From Butyriboletus loyo (taxonomy: Eukaryota > Basidiomycota > Agaricomycetes > Boletales > Boletaceae), in contig JBBPSI010000275.1 in the NCBI GenBank assembly GCA_038093515.1, positions 1 through 30,252 on the forward strand: a stretch of 30,252 nt of DNA, written 5' to 3'. This document shows positions 8,167-20,572 of this stretch, piece after piece (position 1 is the first letter of the stretch; every line of letters starts with the position of its first letter). Made by a program: the position numbers and the translations under genes. The notes under the pieces were generated by a model, which had not been told where the DNA came from, made no database searches, and saw only the letters and a program-made list of their open reading frames with translations.

Positions 8167-11100
8167 ATGCCATCGAGCAACAACTCCAATGACCGTCAAG
8201 CCACTCCCGAATCCTCTACCTACTTTCGCCCCTTGTTACAGCTCGATAATTCTCCTTCCCGGACTGCGGAACACCCCAGCCTCGCTGACCCAGACAGGCC
8301 TGGACCCGGCTCTCCCACAAACATCCAGTTTCCGAGTCGTATCCAACATGAGCCCGTAGTTGACGACGACGACGACGACCCTCCAACCAAACACGAGGGT
8401 CGTATCCTCTCCGCCACCCCAATTCCAGTTGTCTCTCCCACCCCTCGTTCAGCTTCCAGTGCGTTATCGCTGTCGCCACCCACGTCGCACGGTCATACTA
8501 GGTCGCCCGTCCTACTTCGGTGAGTGGTCTGCTCTCTACTACAGACTTGTTTTTCGCTAGTGGTTCATGATCCGCAAGCACGTTTGCCCATTTGATCACC
8601 TCCACGTTGCCACCCCTTGACTGGCCCCGATACGTACAAGTCTTGTCGCCACACGTGCCTGACAAACACATCCTGTCTATTCTCCACCCCTTTCAACCAT
8701 CTTCAACCCGACATTGGTAAAATTACTGAATCCGTCTTATCTAGTCCACCGACGATGCTCGAGAACTTCTCTCGCACGGTTCGCAACTACGTTCCGACTT
8801 CCATCCCTGTCCCCACTGCTTCGCCTTCTCCTCCCCGAGTCTCTAGGCCTGTTTCCTTTGGGAACTTCATGGGTGCCAATCTAGGACATTCGCCCTCCCC
8901 TTCCGCGGAACGAGAGTCTCCTCAGTCAGATAGGCGCCGAGTGCGTCAATCGCCAAGTCAGCCTTTCTCGAGAGCCAGAGCCTCCCCGGTCGATTCACTC
9001 GAAGTACAAACGGCCCTTCTTGGCTCAGAAGATGGGGATCCAGTTCACGGAAATCATCTCTTGACTGGATACCCTACCGTCGCTGAAGGAGATAACGTTC
9101 TGTGGTCTCGCTGGGACAGCTTGCCTCATCCGAAACCTCGGTAAAGCCTTCCTTTCCTTTCTATCCTATGCTATGACTGGGTATGAACGTGCGCGCGCTC
9201 ATCTCTTGCTCCACAGGCGTGTTCTCTTCCTCGGTTACTCTTCTGGATTCCAGATGTGGGATTGCACAAATTTGGCCTCCATCTCGGAGGTGTTGAACCT
9301 TTCTGGTCCTTCATGGGGGCAAGCTACCTTTGCTGGTGTTCTCCCACCGCCTCTCGCAGACGATGGCCAACTCATGAATCTGCGGCCCCTGATTGGCGTA
9401 ATGTGTGTTGCTTTAATTATCCGCGTTCCCTCGTTTACGTGGATCACCCTATAGCTCCAATATACGAAGTCAATCTATAATGCTTATTTATTCATTACGC
9501 TCCCACGAAGTGGTCAAGCGGCTTCCGTTCCACAATGTATTGTCTTTTGCCTCAAATAACCTTTTTACCGTCGTTGTGAGTCCCAAAGAACAATCTTCAT
9601 TTCGGCGAATTGTTCATGAATTGTGTTCCAGAGCACAACAAACCCACCTATTCTTCATGTTCTGTCCTCGGCATCATTAACCATACTACATACTGTTTCT
9701 TCCTCTTCCATATTTGCTTACAGTCGTACATCAACACATAAACCAAATACCAACAACATTGTATCACTATCAGCCATAGACACGCATGATTTGGACGACG
9801 TCTCGACCCTAGACGACCCCGCTCCTGTCTATTCCCTATCTCACCGTCTTCTCGCCTTCGCTGCCCAACCACCCCGCTCGGATTCACCACATGGCCGCAC
9901 TACACTACAGCCACGCACAGATCCCGGAGCTTCCTCGACCCCGTTTGGTATCTCTCGAGCAGACCTCGGAAATGCCGCGGTCAAAGTCGGAGGGTCCGTT
10001 TTGAGTGGCATGAAATCGTTGGGTGGGATGGCATATAATGCTGCGACCGAGTACGCGAGATCGCGTTCTGGTATGTCGCCTGCGTCGTCACGCGTCCGCG
10101 AGGACTCGACGCGGCGTCTTCTCTCCACACAAGGCGATCAGCCGACTTCCGTGATGAGTGGAGTGAGCAATCTCTTCTTTTCGCGAAGCGCGCCCGCAGC
10201 GAGTCGCGGGAACCACGCTCAAGACCAAGTTCACGGACATGACCGTGCCAATCTCCGAGGTGCGACAACGACTGGCGACGCCACACCCGTGAGCGACGTC
10301 GAGGACGGGCGTGACACTTCGCTCGTACAGAATACGTCTACTTCTGGCTCTTACGTCAAAGTCCTCGATCTGGGACCGCTTTTGAATAGCCGTGCTTCGT
10401 CGCATCCCCAGGTCATCGCCGAGTTCGTCGCCGCCAAGTATCAGTCGATCAGCCATCTCACATTTACGCATGACGGGAATGCGCTTCTCGTTGGGCCTAG
10501 GGACGGGCAGGTCGTGCGTGTCTTTCAACTTCGACGACGTGCGCATGTGTTGAGAGGGACGAGTGGCGGGGTCGAAAGTGGGTATAACATGGGGGGTGGT
10601 CGGAATGCGAAAGAAGAAAGGAAGCCTGGCGCTGGTGCTAGTGCTGGACTTGGGTCCGTTCCTGTCCCGAAATGGACACCACCCCCATCGAGTCTGGAGG
10701 AGGAGGCACCGTGGCACGTGTACAGTCTTCGTCGCGGTCGTACATCCGCCATCATTCGACAAATAGAGGTCTCTCCAGACGGACGATGGGTCGCTGTTGG
10801 GACCGGCAAGGGCACGGTACATGTCTTTGCGATCAATCCGTACGGGGGACAGCCTGATCTTAGGAGTCATATGGACACCAAGATATGGAACGTCGACAAA
10901 CCTGTGAGCGTCTTTCCTTACCTCCTCTCCCCCAAGTTTGAGACTGACGTTTTGTGCGTTTCGCACAGCAGCCACTTTCAGTGGAGTTGACTCCTATCAC
11001 GCGGTTACGTTCAACACGTGCAACCGGCGCCGATGGTTTTCGTTCTGATCTCTCATTCACGTTCGTCTTGGGTAGCGAGACGACGTTGCCCGCGAGCCTC

Positions 11101-12486
11101 TTACCGCCCCAGATGGGTTCCTCGCCCAGCACGTCGTCGGGCCGCTCGGATCTGCCCTCATCCCATTCCTCCAACCGCCACCACAATTTCAAGGACGTGC
11201 TCGTGTTCGATGCGTCTGGGGGCGTCTTGTCCTTGCGACGCATCACGCTCGAGCAACGACCTCGTGAATTCGGGATCCCGTTCTCGTCGCCTATTGCATC
11301 CCTCGTGACGAGCATCTCTCTGCCCGGTGGTGGTGCTGCGGGTCGCCTGAGTGCGTCGCCGCCAATGCACGCGCAGAGTAGAGAGGCGGCTAGGAAGCGC
11401 TCGGGGTTGACACAGCAGATGCTCGAGGCGGCGACCGAGTTGACCGGGAAGGAGAGTACTGTGGCAACATGGCAGTTGAAACGACGGCATGATTGGGGGG
11501 AAGTGAAGCGTGTTGTGCATGAAGTTGGGGATCAACTGAAGCCCCGGTTTTCCAAGTTCGTTTCTTCTCATTTTATCTTGCATCGACTTGTTGACGCGGA
11601 TCGATCTCGACGCAGCTCGCTCGCACATGCGGAATTGTCAACGTGTGCGCGCGCACCAGGGCTCGTACCCCGTTCGATCTATCTCTCGCATCAATTCTTG
11701 TTTTATACCCTTGGCGAGGATTATCATGCGCTCATACGACGACACCGATTGGCTATCTCTGGCGCCAAGATCGATGTGCGGAAAGAAGTCGAGGCGAGTG
11801 CTTTTGCTGGGTCCAGCGGAACGTATTTCGTCGAGGACTTGGCCTTTCCGTCCGACCACGCGCACGCCAGATCTCATTCTCATTCCCACTCTCATGCGCA
11901 CCCTCACTTGCACGCACACGGCGCGTCGTCGTTTGACGAACCGTTGGCGAACGCGATGAGTGCCGAGATGGCGTACGATCTCAGTGCAGAAAGCGGGCGC
12001 GTGACGATTCCGATGTTGCCGAATGGGGCAGCGCAACAGTCAGTCCGGGCGAGAACGGGGTCATCATGGGGCGGTTCGGGGACGCGCGCGGCGCTTTCTG
12101 GGATGAATGTGGGCAGAGGGATTCCGATCAGCGTGATGGAGGGTGTTGGGGGGATGATTCGAAGGGAGATGGATCGGGTAAGGGGTGGGCGTGCGATGCA
12201 GGGTGTACGTGGTCGTGATGGGGACGGAGAGGGACGTGTACCGCTCGAGTTTGATGAGCAGGACGAGGACTTTGCGGGAGGTGTATCGGTAGGTGAGGGC
12301 GATGGGGAGGGGGACGGAGATGGAGATGGAGATGATTTATGGCGTGCGTGGAGTGAAGAGGATAGGTTGGCGGTGGACGAGGCGGAGAGGTTTGACGATG
12401 TGCTTGGGATCATGGACGAGGATCAGGTGCCTTTGTCTGTGCCTGCCCCCACCAACAAGGGTGTGAGTGCAGGTGATGAATGGTAG
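8167..12486 (+). CDS. BCAS3-domain WD40-like protein (phagophore-associated family)
   Basis: I model seven exons: 8167-8519, 8745-9140, 9217-9402, 9455-9575, 9632-10903, 10969-11555 and 11616-12486. The phases agree and give 1261 residues. The disordered Ser/Pro-rich N-terminus is followed by propeller segments: VLFLGYSSGFQMWD near residue 250, MLIYSLRSHEVVKRLPF near 322, and IEVSPDGRWVAVGTGKGTVHVFAINPYGG near 730. The C-terminal BCAS3-type region is SIYLSHQFLFYTLGEDYHALIRR plus ISGAKIDVRKEVE (about 990-1025). A His-Ser/Ala tract and an Asp/Glu-Gly tract lie near the end. Human BCAS3 binds phosphoinositides at the phagophore with PHAF1; a similar autophagy link here is inference. The first intron (225 bp) is long for this gene and might hide a small exon. 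Intron 11556-11615 is 60 bp, in frame and stop-free, so it could be retained. Confidence 0.85.
11862..11930 (+). repeat. Histidine-rich coding repeat in the BCAS3-family gene
   Basis: CATTCTCATTCCCACTCT-type hexamers encode a HSHSHSHAHPHLHAH tract within exon 7. It is a low-complexity, possibly metal-binding or disordered segment. Confidence 0.8.
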
Positions 12487-13679
12487 CCTTGAGGCCCGTG
12501 AACATGATTGCTTGTACGGCAGGACATCACGCCTTCATCCGCTTTTGATCGTCAGCTTTCCTTGCAGACATGGTAGAATTGTGTGTATGTTTTTCTGGAG
12601 AAGAAGTGATGTTTTTTTTTTGGGATTGCCCAACAAGCGAACAGGGATGGTTGGCGTACGACATATTTTGGCACTCAGAGACGATTATGCGGAATCTATG
12701 ACAACGGAAGAGAAGAGAAGAGCAGAGAAGTATTGATATCACTTGATTGCTTACCCGCAGAACGACATCATCGATAGACGACTCGGTGTCCATATCGGAA
12801 TCAGAATGTCGACCGCATGAGAAGCGAAAAGCGTAGCAATACTGTGAGTAGGTGCTTTGAACCCCGTCCATCGATTCTTGGCACCTCGCCTGTCCTATGT
12901 AGAGCGTGATGCCCTATAGCTCACATGCCTAAGAACGACTGGCCCAGATGTCAGTGATATTTCGTGAGATTCGCTCTCGAAGTTATTCCGTCTGTACCAC
13001 AACCGCAATCGACACTGACTTTTGCCAAAGGCCCAAAACTAGCTGAGCGGGCCCGGTCCAGGGGGGTGCGTTGCCTATCACTAGACAAACGTGTTATGAC
13101 CTGCCTGAGAACGAGAACGAGAACGAGTTATTGGCACTAGCACTGGCCCCGTGTGCCGCAGCAACGTGTTCGAGTTGTGTTCACGTTCGTCCGAGGATTG
13201 AATTAAACTTTGCCTCGGGGGGGTCCACCGAGTTCATGATGTACATATTCTCGGGGAAAGCCGATCATGGCGGCTACAGGCTGGTTCTGATCATACGAGT
13301 TTCTCGCCGCACTGTTTATCAACCCGACTCGTCTGTGGTGCCAGGGGATACCTCTCTACGATCGTCGAGTCATTCAAGCCTTGCCGCATCGTCACTTCCA
13401 GGGAGAAATCAATCATTCAGTGATACCCAGCAGACGGCCAGGTGTTTTTCTGCAGCTCAACGGGAACCTGAGGGTCTACTTCTCAATCCGCCCACCCTGG
13501 GAGCAGCTTCGAGTGCTACCAACGTGACTGGGTAGTTTGAATTACTGTCATCGCCAAATGTACTCGACCCGTTCTAGTATCTCACGACCACTGCCAATCT
13601 CATCGAAAAACCGTCCTTGAAGGTCACGTTCTTCAAGTCGTGGCCATCCATAATCGCAGCTCGTGTCTATTTCACTGTT
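12487..13679. other. Intergenic between the BCAS3 gene and its decayed copy
   Basis: I recognise no gene. A 154-codon frame at 13071-13535 begins with a GAGAAC hexamer array (about 13105-13127) and has no domain I can name. Nothing here matches the 5' part of the BCAS3 gene, so the duplication does not reach into this stretch. Confidence 0.4.
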
Positions 13680-15920
13680 CTCGGCGGCCGCTATGTGTGC
13701 CAGTGATTCAGCGTGGACGACATGGCGTTTTTCGATACCAGGGTCGTGGTGGGTGCCTGGTCCTTCGTGTGGGCATGTTGCCTTTACTGGTGTTTCTCAG
13801 ACGATGACCCAGCCCACATGTCTGTGACTCCTGATTGGCGTAATGTGAGTTGCCTCGCCTATTTCTGTTCCCTTGTTCACACAGACCACCCTATAGCTCC
13901 AAGACACGAGTGCAATCCATAGTACATATCATGTACATACATATTTAGGGCTTCATCACGCTCACACAAGGTAGTCTAGTCGATCAGCTGCCGTTCCAGC
14001 AATGTGCGTCCTTTTACTTCGAGTGACCTTTTTACCGACATTTGTGGGCCCCAAAGAGCACCTTTTCATTCGGCGAATAATTCACAATCACGTTCTGGAG
14101 CAAAATAAACCCACCCACTCCTCTTGGCATCATGAACCATACTGCATGCTCTTCCACGTGTGCTTGCCGTCATACGTCAACACAAACTAAATACCAACAA
14201 CGCTATCACTATGAGGCATAAACACGCATGATTTGGACGACCCTGCTCCCATCCATTCCCTATCCCTCCATCTTCTCGCGTTCATCGTTCATTGCCCAAC
14301 CAACACCCGTTCAGATTCACCACATGGTTCAGCCCCGCACACATGTCCGAGCTTGCTTCCTGGACCCTGTTTGGTATCTCTCAAGCGGACCTCGGAAATT
14401 TGGAGCGTCCATCTTGAGTTGTTGGGCGCAATGGGACATGATGCCGCGGCTGAGTACGCCAGGTCGTGTTCCGGTACGTCGCGCGTGCGCAAAAGATTCG
14501 ACTCCTCACGGCGTCTTCTCTCCACACAGGGGGGAACAGCCGACCTCCGTGATGAACGGGGTGAGGATTCGCTTCTTTTCGCGACGTGCAGCCTGCAGCG
14601 AGTGCGTAGCTGGGAAACTGGGAAACACGATTACGATTACGATCAAGTTCATGGACATTGATCATGCCTACATATCTCCGAGGTGCACCCACGACTGGCC
14701 TCCTCGAGTGACGTTGATCGAAGACGGGCATGAACGTTTGGCTCGTCCATAATACATCGTTTACGTCAAGTAAAGCATCCACATAATTCGCTTACGTTAA
14801 GGCGATCTGAGACCCCTCCACGGTGAGTAGCGGTACGTTGTCCCATCTCCCGGTCATCACCGAGTTTGTCGCCGCCAAGTATCGATCTATCAGCCATCCC
14901 ACGCTTACGCATGCTTCTCGTTGGGCCCGAGGCTATGCAGTCCGCGCAGTTACTTTCGCCGTCATCGAGGACATGGAGGTCTCTCCAGACGGACAATGGG
15001 ACCGGCAAGTGCACGATACACGTCTTTGCGATCAATCCATATGGCGTACAGCCTGAACTTCGAAGTCACGTCGACAAGCCCGTGAGCGTCTTGATTTGCG
15101 CTCCCTCTGTCGACGTCGAGACTGACGTCTTGTGCGTTTTGCACAGCAATATACTTCAGTAGGATCGACTCCCATTGTGCCATCACGCTCGACGTGTGCG
15201 ATAGACGCTGACGGTCTTCGTTCCGATCTATCTCGTTCATGTTTGTCCGGGACAGCGAGATGACGTTTGTACCCACGAGCCTCTTACCGCCACAGATGAC
15301 TTCCTCCCCGAGCAAATCGTCGCGTTGCTTAGAATTCCTCCTGCCGTCATCAAACCACCCCGAGGACGGCGTCTTGTCCTCGCGATTGGCATCACGCTGG
15401 AGTAGGATCTGGGATCGCGTTGCTGTCGCCCATGGCTATGTTTGCGGCGAGCATCTCGTTATCCGGTGTCGGTGGTGCGGGTCGGCTGAGTGCGTCACCG
15501 TCGGGGTTGACGCGGCAGATGTTCGATGCGACGAGCGATTGAGGTGATGGTGGGGGTGAAGCGTGAAGTGCATGAAGTTGGGGATCCACCAAAAGCCGAG
15601 TTCGTCTCTTCCGTCTTGTCTTGTCTTGTACTGACTTGCGAACGTGGATCGATCTCGACACAGCTTGCTCGCACACGGGGAGTTGGCAGGCGTGCACCGG
15701 GTCTCGACCCCGTTCGATCTATCCTTCGCGCCAGTTCTTGTTTTTTTTTACCCTTGGCGAAGATGATCAACTCCGGCGTTAAGATCAGGCGGGTGCCTAG
15801 CTGCGTGACAGTTGTTGAATGTAGCGGCGCTGGGCAAGGATAGGGATGCACATCGTGGTCATAAGCGTGGGCGTATGGATTCCAATAAGGGTGGGGATGA
15901 TTTGAATGGTTGGATCAGGG
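13680..15920 (+). pseudogene. Decayed partial duplicate of the BCAS3-family gene
   Basis: This matches the neighbouring gene from about 9230 to 12180 in the same order and orientation. Clear pairs are TGATTGGCGTAATGTG (9390 and 13833), CACCCTATAGCTCCAA (9445 and 13888), ACACGCATGATTTGGACGA (9780 and 14222), ATCGATC/AGTCGATC...ATCAGCCAT (10440 and 14880), GAGGTCTCTCCAGACGGAC (10768 and 14974), and CCCCGTTCGATCTAT (11668 and 15708). Intron-equivalent sequence is retained (for example 13846-13891 and 15081-15145), so this is a DNA-level duplication and not a retrocopy. The copy lacks the 5' exons. It also has internal deletions (about 10510-10750 and 11790-12100 of the parent), frameshifts, and stops such as TAG soon after the exon-4 equivalent start. 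It cannot make a BCAS3 protein. Confidence 0.85.
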
Positions 15921-16586
15921 TACACTTGCCCATGACCCTACGTTGATTAGAATCCTCATATAGCCAACATGGCGTCCGTTCATTATTTCGCCACAGGGGG
16001 TCAATTGAACTCTCTCGGCGTAATCTTAAATGTCCTCCTTAAATACGCATTGACTCCGCAAGTCATTATCTCCCGTAGGCTTGGCAGGGCCAAGAGGCTT
16101 AACGGCTTTCGAGCACTGAGCGCTGGGCACGACCCTCGAAAAAAAAGGGCGGAACCTAGTCCAAGGCCCTGTGACTACCATCCAAGAATATCTCCTTATC
16201 GAAACACACGGTCGCAGTGGAGCTCGAAATGAGGCGTAGATTGTAACCGCCTTTGGTATGGTATGGGTTGGGCTGGATTTGCCATAATTTCATTGCGTGA
16301 GCGCGAACACGCGTAAAACTTCCCGGTTCCCAACGTGACAAATCCACAACGTTGAAACTTGCCAGCGCTATTGTGGTCCCGTCCCTTTGCCCACTGATTT
16401 AGAGAGGTTGCGCCGGTGAGTGCGAGTATGTTTGGGTGACAGGCCTGTCTGTGGCGGCGGCCCCCTCCCTGATGGACACACACGCAATGAATGTGGTGAC
16501 AGGCTTTTTTTCCGTCTGCGTCCATGTTCGGGTGTACACCTGACCTCGTCCCCGGTGGTCGTACGCGATAAGCGTCTAGGACGATG
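15921..16586. other. Intergenic upstream of the OPT transporter gene
   Basis: I see no supported gene. An 87-codon frame at 15969-16232 shows no recognisable motif. Confidence 0.4.
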
Positions 16587-16593
16587 TATAAAA
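16587..16593 (+). promoter_or_regulatory. TATA box of the OPT gene
   Basis: TATAAAA lies 73 bp before the OPT start codon. A GATAAG motif occurs just upstream (about 16567). GATA factors often control nitrogen-related transporters in fungi, but a single site proves little. Three GGACTC hexamers follow at about 16604-16621. Confidence 0.5.
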
Positions 16594-16665
16594 CTACAGT
16601 GACGGACTCGGACTCGGACTCGATATTCGGCCCTTGGTCACCGGTATCGCGAATCGCTTGACACG

Positions 16666-19600
16666 ATGGATGAGGCCATTTGCGAGGTTGGTTTATCCAA
16701 CGAGCGCCAGGGTCATCTTTCTTCGCTCGATGGGAAGGATAAGGTCGAGCATTCAGCCTCCTCCTCGTCTGAGAATGAGAAAGAGAGGATGAGCGCGGAC
16801 GTGGAGGTGGCTTTGGCGGAACGAGCTGAAGACGAGAGTGATACCTCGCGTACGATCAACACGGATGACCCTTTTCCGATAGATCCTCATTCGCCCGTGG
16901 AGGAGAGACAGTTTACGCTTCGTGCCGTTCTCGTCGGGTGTAGTCTCGGTGCAATCATTGCAGCTAGCAACGTCTATCTCGGTTTAAAGGCAGGTCCCTT
17001 GTACGCTACCTTGTTCTCCTCGTCTTGACCCCGCAAAACACAACCAGACGGGCTGGACCTTTGGTGCATCGCTCTTCGGCTCCATCTTTGGCTTCGCCAT
17101 CCTCAAACCCATCTCGACCTCCGTCCCGAGGTATCTCGGCGGCGGCTACTTCGGCCCAAAAGAGAACACCGTCGTGCAATCCGCCGCAAGCACCGCCGGT
17201 TCGCTCGGACTCATCTTCACCTCTGGTTTCCCCGCCGCCTATCAACTCGGTCTCCTTAGCACTCCCAGCCAAGACATTGGCCGTCTCTTCACCTTCACGA
17301 TCTGTTGTGCCTTCTTCGGTCTTGCCTTCTCGATCCCCTTGCGCAAGTTTTACATTCTCAAACTCAAGTTGGTCTTTCCGTCGGGCGTGGCGGCGGCGTA
17401 TACGATTCAGTCGTTGCATGTTGGGAAGAACGCGGCGAGGGATGCAAAGCGCAAGACAAAGGCGCTGTTTTTGGCATTTTGTTTCGCGATCGCGTTGAGG
17501 GTGCTCAGCGAATATGCGCCGGGGGTGCTTTGGGACTGGCATTTGTTCTATACGCTGAATCGGATTGGATGGACGTCTGCGATTGGGGCGGAGAGTTGGG
17601 TAAGTGTCCATTCCGTTTCATTTTTATTTATTTTGCGACCTGAGGTCTCGGTTGCTTTCGGTGTCCTTGGCTGATGTACACGTCGACAGGGATGGATATG
17701 GGAGTGGACACCGGCCTTTATCGGTGCGGGCATGCTGACGGGCATCAACTCCTCGTATAGTTTTTTGGGTGGGGTACGTTTTTGGATGGATACGTGGCTT
17801 GTCCCTGCGTTGACGACCTGTGCCTTAGAGTTTCCTCGCGTGGGCCATCGTCGGGCCGATTATTGTTAGCCGTGGAATGGTGAGTTCTCTGTGGGGCTTG
17901 GTCGGTCATGGTCTGACGGGCGTACAGGCGTTCGGTATCCCTGCAAACATGAACATTCCTGGTTACATGAATTACGCTTCGATGTAGGACATGCCTCTCC
18001 GGTACTCGATCTCGTTTATGCTTATCCTTCGAGTTAGGTTGCTCACCGACCCTATCGATCATCCCTCTCCCCGGTACTGGCTGGTACGTTCTTGATCCTC
18101 TTCATCAAAAACGACCATCTCTACTCACGTACTCGTCACTAGGTTTGGCCAGGTACCTTGATGCTCATCTGCACGAGCTTTGCTGAAGTGGGGTGCAACT
18201 GGAAATCCATCTACGCTGCCATCCGAACGATGGTCTCCTCTGTCACGGAGCGCTTCCAAAAGCAGCCCTTCGACGCTGACGAAGCGACGAAGGAGGACGA
18301 CTTTGTGGACCCTGTCCCCGCGGACGAACGCGTTCCTCTCTGGATGTGGGGTTCGGTGTTGATTCTGAGCATCATCGTCAGCTGTGTCGTGATGAACGTT
18401 CAATTTGGACAAAACGTCGGGATTACGTTGTTGGGTGAGTCGGGGACGTTTTTATATGCGGGATCGTACCTCACGATGCTCACGGTCATGCTTGGACAGC
18501 CATCGTGTTTGCGTTCTTGTTCAGTTTCATCGGGTGTGAGAGCTCGGGGCGGACGAATATCAACCCTGTCACGTCCATCGGTGTGTGGACCTTTTTCTTT
18601 GTCTTTTTGTCAGATCTGGTGTTTCTGACTCTGGTGAAGGAAATGCATCTCAGCTCGTATTTGGCGGGGTGGCTAAAGGACAGAATTTTTCGGTCAAACG
18701 AGGGGAGCTACTCAATTTGCTCTCTGGTATGCTTGCGTTAGGTCGGTTTCTGGGTCGTTCGTCCATCATAGACACATCATCTCACATCACCCTTTTTCGA
18801 TAATCTGCAGGGGCTGCGGAACAAGGTACATCTCCTTTTGAATTCATTTCCCAAACCAGTACTTGATCCACCCCCTCCCCCTCCCCTCCTCTCTAAAAAT
18901 ACAAAAATAAACAAAACGTTACTTAAAACACAACAACACGCGGAATACAGCCGCCGACATGATCGGTGATCTCAAGACTGCCCATCTCCTACGGTCTTCT
19001 CCGAAAGCCGTGTTCGGAGGTCAATTGTGTGGCGCGATTGTGTCCGTCTTCATGGCTGCGGGTGTCTATGTCGTGTTTTCGACGGCGTATCCGTGCATCA
19101 ATGATTTGGCGTATGCGACGTGTAGTTTTCCGACGCCAGACGTGCAGTCGTGGCGGGTGCGTCCGTTTGTGTTTTTGATTCGTTCGTTCATTTTATTATT
19201 ATTATTTATTTTTCCTATTTCAATATCCCCTCGTGCAACATTGTCAAGTCAAGCCGTGATTGGGCACATTTCTGACGCTGAAACTTCCTTGAAATAGGCT
19301 GTGGCGGTTGCAGTGTCATCACCGATATTACCGATCCCACCTTCGTCGGGTTATACCGCGATCGGATTGGGTATCGCTGCGGTGTTATCAGTCGTGGTAA
19401 AGTATACGATCTTACCGCCGAAATACCACGCGTTCGTGCCGTATGTCTCATTTCCATTTTCTCACCCCTTCCCTTCCCTTTTCCTCCGCTGCGCGCAATG
19501 CATCAATGAAATTGACGAACACGTGATCACCTTTTTGTTTTTGGACTTTGGACTTTCCTTCCTTTGGGTTCGGGGTTGGATTGAACAGTAACTTTAACGC

Positions 19601-20154
19601 GATCGGGATTGGCTTCATCATGAGTGCGTCCCCCCTTTCGTTTTGTTCTTCACCCCGAACCTTCATTTGAAACCCTATCCCCACTTCTCCCGAACCTTTC
19701 TGAATTGGGAGAGGGGGGTGGGGGGAACGAATCATACTGATGACGGGAAATGGATTACAGATGTGAGCACGTATCCGCTCGCCATGTTTTTTGGGTCGAC
19801 GATCGCGTTCGTGTGGCGACGAAAGTGGGTTGTTCTGCGCTCCCCCTCTCGTTCTTCCCCCCCCCCTTTTTTTTTTCTTTGTACGTCTTTGGATAATGTT
19901 GTGAAACCCCGTTTCTCTCCCCAACTCCCAATTAACCCCCCACCCTCCCCTCCGTCCTGACTAAATCGGCTTTTTTTATTTTTATCACAAGGTTCTTTTC
20001 GCACTACCAAACGTACTGTTTCGCCGTCGCGGCAGGTTTCATCGCCGGCGAAGGTCTGGGCGGCATCGTCAACGCCGTACTCACAATCGCAGGTGTGAAC
20101 GGAGCGGTCTATGGGACGACCGTTGGTTGTCCGGGGGGTGTTTATTGCGGTTGA
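16666..20154 (+). CDS. OPT-superfamily oligopeptide transporter
   Basis: Fifteen exons splice into 737 codons: 16666-16989, 17048-17599, 17690-17773, 17829-17879, 17928-17983, 18038-18083, 18143-18434, 18500-18580, 18640-18741, 18811-18825, 18951-19156, 19298-19440, 19589-19623, 19761-19824 and 19992-20154. Every junction restores OPT motifs, for example YLGLK|TGWTFGASLFG, LKLVFPSGVAAAYTIQSLH, GMLTGINSSYSFLGG, NPVTSIG|NASQLVFGG, ADMIGDLKTAHLL, LPIPPSSGYTAIGLG, and the C-terminal FIAGEGLGGIVNAVLTIAG. About a hydrophilic hundred residues precede the first membrane segment. These plasma-membrane or vacuolar carriers move small peptides or metal chelates with protons. The sequence looks closest to the yeast YGL114W/fungal MTD1-like clade rather than classical OPT1, but the substrate is unknown. 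Intron 1 is GC-AG and exon 10 is 15 bp. The length is normal for the family. Confidence 0.9.
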
Positions 20155-20572
20155 CGTCCTGACTCTCTTTCTTTTTTTAAATGGCGGGCGGGTGGGGGAG
20201 AAGGAGTGCGTGTCGGTTGCGCTTTTTGAATGAATGACTCGAGCAGACGGACTTGCAGCGGTTTTTTCCTTCCTTCCTTCTTTCGTCACGAACGTACAGT
20301 GCGCGATATAACAAACAAACGATGGGAATCGAACGGAGGAACGGGATGAGAACCGAGCCTTGAGCCTACCAAGAACCCGTCCCCCGTCCCTCGTCTCACC
20401 CGTCCGGAGTTCTTCGCGCACGTACTCGACTATACCTATACTCGTCTTCCAGAGCAGGCTAGTACCGATCCGTGGATGGGTCAGATCTTGGAGTTTTGAG
20501 ACACCATTGATTCGTATGGGGAGTAGTTACTCGGCAGACGCACCGCACGGTGACATACGTATGTATTATTAC

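Noticed and set aside
8617..8744. Possible extra exon inside the first BCAS3 intron
   Set aside because: An upstream frame is open, but no acceptor/donor pair gives a recognisable peptide. The direct 8519-to-8745 splice keeps the frame.
10088..10975. 295-codon minus-strand frame opposite the BCAS3 gene
   Set aside because: It lies entirely antisense to a well-supported exon, is rich in Arg/Ser as expected for a shadow frame, and has no recognisable motif.
20320..20345. tRNA T-loop-like GTTCGATTCC on the minus strand
   Set aside because: The flanking bases cannot pair into a T-stem, and no anticodon or acceptor arm was found.
19732..20421. 229-codon minus-strand frame over the OPT 3' end
   Set aside because: It is antisense to conserved OPT exons and introns and is low in complexity.
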